Of a DNA stretch of 64,000 nucleotides, positions 55,917-64,000 are shown one piece after another. The notes beneath the pieces are model-generated. The model did not search any database and was not told the origin of the DNA. It saw nothing but the letters and a program-made list of their open reading frames with translations. Within the stretch, counting starts at the first letter, position 1; every line of letters begins with the position of its first letter. The translations under genes were made by a program, and so were the position numbers. Source of the DNA: Adiantum capillus-veneris (lineage: Eukaryota > Streptophyta > Polypodiopsida > Polypodiales > Pteridaceae); contig CM043953.1 of assembly GCA_014529385.2 (NCBI GenBank), forward strand, positions 78,110,872 through 78,174,871, in the 5' to 3' direction.

Positions 55917-57108
55917 TGTCACTATGATGGCCTCAGGCAGCTTAGCCTGAAGATAAGCAAGCTGTGCACTATAAGAGACACATCAAAGAGTCTCGTGCAT
56001 AGTCAATGCCCCTGGTCAACACTTTCAGCGTCCGGATCATCTGCTCAAACTGTGGTAGCAACCTGTGGAGAGAAAACCCTCCCTCCTTCACGAACTATGT
56101 CTAAGAAAACTCCCCATTTGCATACATTGAAAGTGCATTTGTCATGTGTACTTCGATCTTGAGAAGATTGGCGACATCCTCCTCCAGATCAGCTGTTCAC
56201 AATAAATCCCACCAAAGCAATGCATTCAAATCTCTTACACATGGGAGGTGGCACAAGAAATTTAGGGTGATCTAACATGCACATGCTAGCAACATTGCAG
56301 CAAACAAGAGTCTGCGTATGCACGGAGGTAAGACACCACACATGCTTACAAAGTCAGAGAGTTGGAGCTAATAGAGTGCATGCAGGGCAATGATTTACAC
56401 TTGCAGGAGGCCAAGGACTAGTAGGATCAACAAGAGACCCTGGAGAGCACTCTTCGTGGCATCCAAGAAAAAGGCAGGTAAAATCAGGGACCGGGAGATC
56501 AATGCAAGCAGAGATAATGATATGGTTGAATCAGCTATGGAGAATTAATGCCTGAAATAAGGATAAAATTGACCTGCAACTCTCAAGAAGGCCGCATACT
56601 TGCACAAATTGAGAAATCCATAGGCATAGATATGCATTGGCCAGGTGGGCTAAGACAAATGCTTGGAATTTGAGAGAAGACCAAGGCCAAAAAAGGATAC
56701 ATTGTGTGCAATGTGCATACCATCCGAAAGCAATGCGAATGAACAGAAGGGTTGAGGCAGAGGCAGACAATGAAACAGAAAGGAAACTGTAGATAAGGGG
56801 TGTAAAACAAACACACATGAAGAAAAGCACAAGCGAAACGAGAAATGGTATACTTTGCCCACGCAAAGATAAAAAAGGGAAGGAGACAACAGTCACAACA
56901 TAGACACACATAAACAGAGATAGGGACGAATCCGGACGATGTGTGTGTGTATGTGTGTGTGTGTGTGTGTGTGAGATTTACAAAAAAAAATGTGTGTGTC
57001 TGTGTGTGTGTGTGTGGCGCTTGACTGTGTGTGTGTGTTAGTGAGTGAATGCGTGCGTACGATAAGTACCTGATAAAGAAGCTCTAGATGTGTTAGTCTC
57101 CCTTTCAT
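55050..57108 (-). CDS. DUF868 family protein
   Basis: The main exon (55946 down to 55050) encodes an almost full-length DUF868 protein: QNLVTCQYETKLAGLCRHVT, KPWSFWNRYGVKSFE, VDVFWDLSNAKY, EEVVLLLGDKVKEAYKQT, SRKEHVFGNKQFFAKAQF, VKNLEWKFRGNQTVFVDG, VEVFWDVHNW-type block and the end LHAWKSE. This plant family has no established biochemical role. An ATG at 55916 gives 288 residues. I prefer a two-exon model: a first exon 57108-57070 (MKGRLTHLELLYQ) with donor GTACTT and acceptor CTTCAG before 55946, which joins in frame and gives 311 residues, closer to usual N-terminal length. The first exon is inference; the main exon is firm. Confidence 0.88.
55947..57069 (-). other. Proposed first intron of the DUF868 gene
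   Basis: Donor CAG|GTACTT at 57069 and acceptor ATCTTCAG at 55947. It holds (GT)n arrays at 56940-57035 on the + strand. An alternative acceptor TCTTATAG lies 24 bases upstream. Confidence 0.45.
56940..57040. repeat. (GT)n microsatellites
   Basis: Three interrupted GT runs within about 100 bp. Confidence 0.95.
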
Positions 57109-58453
57109 GGACACCCTTCTCTTGCTTGTCGATGTACAGCCTTGGCAGGTGTGGGCTTCATCGCGCTTTCCTGGCACCTATGTGCAGAGAGAGGAGCTCC
57201 CACAGAGCGAAAAACGTCTTGGCTTCTCCGTTCACAGCACCCAGCAGCCAGCCCAAACTGCCCACCAAAACAAGAGCCTCTGACCAAGTGCGTTTTGCCA
57301 GCTTGAGTTTGTGTTCTGTGAGTGCCCACCTGGCCCCACCATTCTGTGTGTGAGTCCGCTCACCAACACCACCGTTTCTCTCGCTTTTCTACTCGAGGGC
57401 CCACATTCTTCTACTCTCTCCCCAACTCTCTCTTTGAGCCTTTGAGGCTTCAGGCTATCAAGTTTCGCCTTCAGGTGGAAAATAGGAATTCTTCATTCCC
57501 TTCTCTCTCCCCCTCTCTCTCTCGCGCACACACACAGGAGAGGCATGCATGATCTTTTGTGGCCAGCCTGGAGCAAGGGTTGTGTTTGGTTTGTGTGGAG
57601 TGGGGCAAGGGGGACATATATCTTATAATTAGCGTGGATTCTTCTAATAGCCCCACTTTCATCCATTCACATGCACTATGCACATACTAAGGGTATACAA
57701 AGTGACTGTTACACGTGCATGTCATAACAACATCCCCAATTGCCCCTAGTCTAAAATGACCTCCTAGTCCCTATGTCTAAAATGACCTCCGAAGTCTTCC
57801 CGTTGTGTCGAAACCGTAAAAGTAGGAGAATGTTGTAGTTCAATGTTGGGAAGAAGAATCCCCCTTTTAACTATTGGTAAGGGTTCCTTGAAAATGTGCC
57901 CACAACCTCCTCCTCAATTTTCACATGTTTTTCTCAGTAGTAATCTGTGAGAATATATTAAGCAAAGAAACTTTTTATAGACACATGATGCCAACCTTTT
58001 GTGTGACATGTCACAGGCAAGTCCAAATATTCATCACTTGCTTATTTAATTTGCATTAGTAAAATGCATTCCAATTTTTGGAAGGAATTTCTTGAGAGCA
58101 GTAATTCAATTTTGCTTTGTTAAAGTGCCTCCCTTGAGATAGGCTCTAGTTTCGTCGCAACTTAACAGCAAAAAAGGTAGAGCATCTTGCTTGAGATAGG
58201 CTCTCCACTTAGTTACCCAATAAGAGCAATAACTTTGCTCAATTTGAGCACCTAGTTTGAAATAGGCTCCACTTCCAATATAAGAAATAACTAGAGGTTC
58301 ATTTTGGCCCAAGGAATAGTCTCCTATGAAGATAAGGATCGCAATCATTCAGTTTCATTTATTTGCTATGAGCAGATAGTTCCACATATGAGTACTAGCT
58401 TTGGTACTTATCACATGGATCAATTCACTTTATGCAACTTTAGACCAGAGAAA
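57109..58453. other. Upstream region of the DUF868 gene
   Basis: Probable 5' untranslated region and promoter. A pyrimidine-rich block at 57415-57540 (CTCTCTCCCCCTCTCTCTC) may be promoter-associated. Nothing else recognised. Confidence 0.45.
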
Positions 58454-59207
58454 TGTTAGGAAATAAGACGTAGCTAAATAGATAATTGAGTAGATTACTT
58501 AATGGAGAGAAACAGATTTATATACACGAGATTATAGAGTAGAGAGAGAGAGAGAGTACACACGATATACGTGGTTCACCCAATGTAAGCTACGTCCACG
58601 GGAAAGCAGCCACTCAATGGCTTTAGTACTTCAAAACAAGAAGTAGTTTACAAAGGGATTATACCCTTAATGGAGCTCCCGCCTTGCTTCACTCTCACCA
58701 CCTCACACTCACCTTGTTGCATCAACTTCACACTATGAAATGTGTGTAGAAATGGCCTCCTTTTATAGGCCAAAAGGGCTACCCTCTCTTATGAGAGACA
58801 GCCATGTGTAGCCGCCCTTGTGCGAATAAGTCCAAATCGGACCCTCCAATCCGCCCATGTGTGGCCGCCCTTGAGAAGACAAGTCCGCTTTTGAATTCGG
58901 CCACCGGCCATTGAATTCGGCCACCGGCCACCAGCCATTGACTTCCGACCACCGGCCACCGGCCATTGACTTCCGACTACCGGCCATCGGCCATTGACTA
59001 CCGGCCACCGGCCAACCGACCGGTTGTTTTTCAACCACTTTCCGACCGCCATCCGGCCATAATATTCCGGCGAAAAAAAAAGTTTCGGGGGCCTCCGCCC
59101 CCAAGGCCTTTAAAGTTGCCCCTGATTCTTGTCCGTGAAAATTTTGGTTTCCGGTGCGTGATTTTCCTTCACGCACGATGGCTTCTCCTCATAATGGGGG
59201 CCTTACA
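58454..59207 (-). repeat. 3' LTR of the copia element
   Basis: + strand TGTTAGG start; ends around CCTTACA at 59207, though the true end may lie further right because the other copy is cut at the same place. Contains an array of CCACCGGCCATTGACTTCCG-like units (58905-59030). Confidence 0.8.
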
Positions 59208-59323
59208 AATGTGCGCTTTTACCACAGAAAATTACAAGGGTAAATCATGCTCCATACTTAAGAAGAACCCACTTGGAGACTGATCTCCAAACCAAACCTG
59301 TGACTGCTTTCCATTCTGGCTTC

Positions 59324-60454
59324 TTATCCTTGAATGCCAATTGAAGATGAGCAAAAGCTCAACTTCTCCTTGTTGACCACCTTTGTAAACATGTCTGCAG
59401 GATTTTCACTTGTATGCACCTTTCCTAGCTTTAGTTGTCCCTCTTCCAAAAGAGTGCGTATGAAGTGATATCTCACCTCAATGTGCTTTGTCCTTGAATG
59501 AAAGGCTGAGTTCTTCGCAAGATGGATAGTGCTTTGGCTATCACTGTACAAGACACAATTGTCTTGTTTGAATCCAAGCTCTTCTAAGAATCTGTGAAGC
59601 CACAGAATTTCTTTGCTTGCCTCCGTCATTGCTACATACTCTGCTTCCGTGGTAGAAAGTGAAACCACTTTCTACAGCTTTGAAGCCCAGCTTACTACTG
59701 TGCCTCCAACCGTGAACACATAGCCAGTAGTGCTCCTTCGAGTATCTTTGTCACCTGCCATATCTGCATTAGCATACCCTTCTAGAAAAATATCAGTTCC
59801 TCCAAAATACAAAGCATTTGTTGTTGTCCCTTTTAGATACCTAAGTATCCACTTCACAGCTTGCCAATGCTCTTTACCTAGGTTGTCCATGAACCTACTC
59901 ACAACTCCCACTGCATGTGCAATGTCTGGCCTTGTCCAGACCATAGCATACATTAGAGAACCTACCGCTGCAGCATATGGAACTTTAGACATATAGGCTA
60001 TCTCCTCTTGTGTCTTTGGACACATATCCTTCATTAGTTTAAAATGACCAGCCAAAGGTGTAGAAACTGGTTTTGCATTTTGCATTGCAAACCTTTCTAG
60101 TACCTTCTTGATGTAATCTTCTTGAGATAGCTTTATTGTCTTCTTCGTCCTGTCCCTTGATATTTTCATACCAAGTATCCTCTTTGCAGTACCTAAATCT
60201 TTCATTGAAAAAGATTTGGACAGCTCCTCTTTTAGGTCTTTGATGTCCTGCATGTTAGCACTTGCAATCAACATGTCATCAACATACAACATTAAGATGA
60301 TGAATTTCCCATCTCCCAAATTCTCCGTGTAGACGCAGTGATCCGAGTTGCATCTTGTGAATCCATGATCCAACATCCATCGATCAAACTTCAAGTACCA
60401 TTGTCTTGATGCTTTCTTTAAACCATACAAGGTCTTCTTTAATCTACAAACCAT
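59324..60454 (-). pseudogene. Copia reverse transcriptase (second half) and RNase H
   Basis: Minus strand: KTLYGLKKASRQWYLKFD, catalytic LYVDDMLIA (about 60265-60295), then SLMYAMVWTRPDIAHAVGVV and RNase H with GYANADMAGD and VSLSTTEAEYVAMTEASKE. A TAG at 59672 interrupts RNase H in the same frame. YVDD is intact. Confidence 0.92.
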
Positions 60455-61780
60455 TTTCTCCTTACCTTTTACTTCATACCCCTTTGGTTAAGGCATGTAG
60501 ATTTTCTCCTCTAAGTCACCGTGAGGGAATGCCGTATTTAAATCCATTTACTCGAGATTTAGATCATGAGCAGCCACAAGGCTTAAGACAAGCATAATTG
60601 AGTTCATTTTTACAACAGGAGAAAATATTTCATTGAAGTCAATACCTTTCTTTTGAGAAAAACCTTTTACCACAAGCCTAGATTTGCACCTTTTCTTCCC
60701 ACCTTCTTCTTCCTTTAGCTTCTACACCCATTTGTTTTGAAGTGCCCGCTTACCTTTAGGCAACTCAACCAACTCCCATGTTTGGTTGCGATGCAGTGAG
60801 TCCATCTCCACTTGCATGCTCTTCGTCCATTCTTCTTTGGATTCATGTTGCATAGCTTCTTCATATGATTCCGGCTCTCCAGAATCTGAGATCAAAAGAT
60901 GGTTGAAGGAAGGAACAAACCTTTCAGGAGGTCTACTTGCTCTTGTAGATCTTCGGGGAATAGGTTGAGGCTCCTCATTTGGTTGACGTTGTTGCACATT
61001 GTCACCGTTTGCAGTCCTTGAATCTTCACCGTCCTCAAGCTCCATGTACTCATCACCTGTTTCTTTTGTTTGTTTTCTTTCCAAGTTTTCTTTGTACATA
61101 TTTTGTTCGTTAAAAATTACATCCCTAATCCTTAAGATTTTACCATCTTCAGGATTCCATAGGCGATACCCAAAGTCTCCTTCTCCATAGCCAATGAAGA
61201 AACACTTTTTAGACTTTGCATCTAACTTTGATCTTAGGCTTCTATCTATGTGCATGAAAGCCTCACACCCAAACACTTTGAGAAATGCATAATTCACCGG
61301 TTTACCTGCCCATGCCTCTTTTGGAACTCCCCCATCCAATGCCGTTGAGGGTGACCGATTGATTAAGTACACAGACGTACTTACAGCTTCCGCCCAAAGC
61401 TCAAGCGGTAGGCCTGCATGTAGCCGCATGCTTCGTGCTCGTTCCATGATTGTCCTGTTCATCCTTTCCGAAATCCCATTTTGTTGAGGTGTCCTTGGGG
61501 TTGTCCTTTGCCTCCGAATGCCATTGCTATCACAAAAGCTTTCAAAAGCTTGGCTGCAATATTCGCCTCCATTGTCGGATCTGAGGCATTTAACCTTTGT
61601 ACCTGTTTCATTCTCCACAAAGACTTTCCACCTTTGAAATATGGAAAATACATCGGATTTATTCTTCATGACATAAACCCATGTTTTTTTAGTCGCATCG
61701 TCTATGAATGTTACATAGTACAATGAGCCACCAAGTGATGGTGTACTTGCAGGACCCCAAACATCAGAATGAACCAACTC
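60455..61780 (-). pseudogene. Copia integrase and RT start
   Basis: Integrase core: HSDVWGP, FIDDATKKTWVYVMK, LRSDNGGEYCSQAF and TPQQNGISERMNRTIMERAR, so the three acidic residues are present. It then passes to the RT start (QTWELVELPKGKRALQNKWV), where TAG 60722-60724 lies; two further stops follow near 60540 and 60490. Frame differs from gag by a shift near 61780. Confidence 0.92.
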
Positions 61781-63204
61781 AAGTTTTTTATTTTTTCTTC
61801 ATTTCTTGATTTTTGAAATTTTACCCTCTTTTGTTTACCATAAACACAATCTTCACAGAACTCTAAGTCCACTTCTTTCAAACCTGGTAGAAGCTTCTTT
61901 GTTTGAAGGATTTGCATTCCTTTGGCACTCATATGCCCAAGTCGGTAGTGCCACACCGCACTGTCAACTTCTGTAGTTGCTGCACAAGCTGAAGGTTGCG
62001 TGCTAACAGTACACAAGTAAAGTGTACCGACTTTTTCACCCTTGGCAACCACCAAAGATCCCTTTGAGATCTTCCACCGTTTGTTTCCGAATGCAATGTT
62101 GTGACCTTCATCGTCCAATTGTCCTGTAGAGATCAAATTTTTGCGAAGAGAAGGAACATGCCTAACATCTTTAAGCTTCCATTCATTTCCGTTAGCAGTT
62201 TTGACAGAAACTGTACCTTTGCCGACAATCTCACAAGCTTCATCATCTCCCAAGTATACATACCCAAAATTACCTTTGGTGTAGTCTTGGAAATGTTGCT
62301 TGTGTGGTGTCGCATGGAATGAAGCCCCGGAATCTACTATCCAGGAATTAGACACATTGTCTAATGAGAGAATTAGAGCATCTTGCTCTACTTTACCTGC
62401 CACATTGGCCTCCGATGCTGGCTGGTTGTCTTGAGACTCTGTCTCCTTCTTCCTCTTGGACCAGCAATCCTTCTTGACGTGGCCCTTCTTGCCGCAGTTC
62501 CAACATTCAAGAACTGACTTTGTGCGTGACTTGCTCCGCCTTGAGCGATCACGACCCTTTTGGTTTTTGAACCTCTCCTTAAGCCTTTCTCTTGTTTCCA
62601 CTGATAGTGCAGCACTTGATGATTCTCCTGTGCTTCTCCTTCGTATTTCCTCGCTTAGGAGAACACCCACAACATTATCAAACTTAAGAGTATTTGTGCC
62701 AGAGATAGAATTACTTACAGCCATCACAAGGCTGTACCAACTATCCGGTAGAGATGATAGTATAAGGAGAGCTCGCACTTCGTCATCGAAATTGATTTTC
62801 ACTGATCGAAGTTGACTTATGTTTGTGTTAAAGTCATTTAGGTGTTCTGCAACTGAACCATTCTCTGTTATCTTTAGATTGAACAAGCGCTTCATAAGAA
62901 ATACCTTATTGGATGCCGATGGTTTCTCGTAGAAGTCGTCAAGTGACTTCATCAAGTCCTCCGTGGTCTTCATCTCCGAAACATTGAAGGCCACCGTTGA
63001 CGCCAAGCTTAACCGGATTGTTCCCAGTGCCTTTCGATCAAGGACAATCCATGCTTCATCTGCCATTGTTGCGGGCTTCTTTGCAAGACCGCCTAGTGGC
63101 AAATAGAGGTCCTTCTAGTAGAGATAGTCTTCAATCTGCATCTTCCAATGTTGGTAGTTTTTGCCGTTGAACTTCTCAATCTTGAGCTTCCCTTCCTCCG
63201 TCAT
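61711..63204 (-). pseudogene. Copia gag, zinc knuckle, protease and pre-integrase
   Basis: ATG at 63204 (MTEEGKLKIEKFNGKNYQHW) with a TAG at about 63118, then open 63102-61711. Gag of the UBN2 type, CCHC knuckle CWNCGKKGHVKKDC (about 62465-62510), protease active site WIVDSGASFHAT (about 62310-62345), pre-integrase HYRLGHMSAKGM and CVYGKQKRVKF. The frame shifts before the integrase core. Confidence 0.93.
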
Positions 63205-63263
63205 AACTCCCACTCAATTCAAGGAATCCTTTCCTTGAGATAATTTAGCTACGAACAAACCTT

Positions 63264-63275
63264 GCTCTGATACCA
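63264..63275 (-). other. Copia primer binding site
   Basis: Minus strand TGGTATCAGAGC, two bases from the LTR end at 63278; initiator Met-tRNA type. Confidence 0.9.
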
Positions 63276-63277
63276 GT

Positions 63278-64000
63278 TGTTAGGAAATAAGACGTAGCTA
63301 AATAGATAATTGAGTAGATTACTTAATGGAGAGAGACAGATTTATATACACGAGATTATAGAGTAGAGAGAGAGAGAGAGGGTACACACGATATACGTGG
63401 TTCACCCAATGTGGGCTACGTCCACGGGAAAGCAGCCACTCAATGGCTTTAGTACTTCAAAACAAGAAGTAGTTTACAAAGGGATTATACCCTTAATGGA
63501 GCTCCCGCCTTGCTTCACTCTCACCACCTCACACTCACCTTGTTGCATCAACTTCACACTATGAAATGTGTGTAGAAATGGCCTCCTTTTATAGGCCAAA
63601 AGGGCTACCCTCTCTTATGAGAGACAGCCATGTGTAGCCGCCCTTGTGCGAATAAGTCCAAATCGGACCCTCCAATCCGCACATGTGTGGCCGCCCTTGA
63701 GAAGACAAGTCCGCTTTTGAATTCGGCCACCGGCTACCGGCCATTGACTTCCGACCACCGGCCACCGGCCATTGACTACTGGCCACCGACCAACCGACCG
63801 GTTGTTTTTCGACCACTTTCCAGCCGCCATCTGACCATAATATTCTGGCGAAAAAGAATATTCCGGCGAAAAAAAAGTCTCGGGGGCCTCCGCCCCCGAG
63901 GCCTTTAAAGTTGCCCCTGATTCTTGTTCGTGAAAATTTTGGTTTCCGGTGAGTGATTTTCCTTCACACACAATGGCTTCTCCTCATAATGGGGGCCTTA
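63278..64000 (-). repeat. 5' LTR of the copia element (cut by the window end)
   Basis: Near-identical to 58454-59205, with fewer CCGGCCATTGACT units and a small duplication near 63841-63875 (AATATTC, GGCGAAAAA). Confidence 0.92.

Larger units (their letters stand above)
58454..64000 (-). mobile_element. Ty1/copia element (Tork/Tnt1-like), 5' LTR cut by the window
   Basis: Two direct repeats, 58454-~59207 and 63278-64000 (incomplete), flank a single gag-pol region on the minus strand with the copia order gag, CCHC, protease, integrase, RT, RNase H. A Met-tRNA primer site adjoins the right LTR. One frameshift and several in-frame stops disable it. The base before the left LTR is AGAAA; the matching duplication would be outside the window. 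Confidence 0.93.

Noticed and set aside
1-64000. CRISPR arrays, bacterial operons, rRNA genes
   Set aside because: Spliced genes and plant retroelements show a eukaryotic nuclear sequence; no such arrays or rRNA segments were seen. tRNA genes were not found by eye, but a covariance scan was not possible.

Overview
The window is nuclear DNA of a land plant. The evidence is two plant-specific or plant-type protein genes with GT-AG introns, Ty1/copia and Ty3/gypsy LTR retrotransposons with plant-type primer sites, several LINE families and many (AG)n/(GT)n microsatellites. Introns packed with nested retroelements suggest a large-genome lineage such as a fern or gymnosperm; that placement is inference, and no species can be named.

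The main result is one split gene on the + strand. Thirteen exons between 9,994 and 51,751 splice in one uninterrupted frame into 363 residues, the C-terminal ~88% of a KONJAC-type (KJC1/KJC2, GMPPA-like) nucleotidyltransferase-family protein. Its first coding exon was not found and probably lies left of the window. One intron is 26,865 bp, another 8,890 bp, and one uses a GC-AG border. A second gene on the - strand (55,050-57,108) encodes a DUF868 protein. The two genes converge, with about 3.3 kb between their stop codons.

Layout. 1-2,640: broken gag of an LTR element (- strand) with primer site and one LTR, then AT-rich sequence and small copia-gag/LINE scraps. 3,005-9,777: a terminal-repeat element with >2 kb LTRs and only a gag-like ORF (TR-GAG type), carrying a hAT-like insertion in one LTR. 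10,095-36,959 (large intron): a LINE split by a 20.5-kb gypsy element (target duplication GATAC), itself hosting a complete 5.3-kb gag-protease-only gypsy relative (target duplication CTTCA) and a ~4.5-kb palindromic element; then an LTR remnant, another LINE and three back-to-back LINE 3' ends. 36,960-37,709: five clustered exons. 37,710-46,599 (second large intron): solo LTR, L1-like reverse transcriptase, telo-box minisatellite and four minus-strand LINE pieces separated by (AG)n tracts. 46,600-51,751: remaining exons. 51,752-55,049: intergenic, nothing recognised. 55,050-57,108: DUF868 gene. 58,454-64,000: a minus-strand copia element whose 5' LTR runs off the window.

The KJC-type protein is expected to support GDP-mannose synthesis, hence ascorbate and mannan production. 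DUF868 has no established function. All transposon coding regions seen carry stops or frameshifts, so this looks like a graveyard around two apparently intact host genes. Candidates for new biology are a shared 3' hairpin in two LINE families with different tails, the TR-GAG element, the palindromic element inside a transcribed intron, and a G-quadruplex-prone tract repeated at the same place in two gypsy elements.
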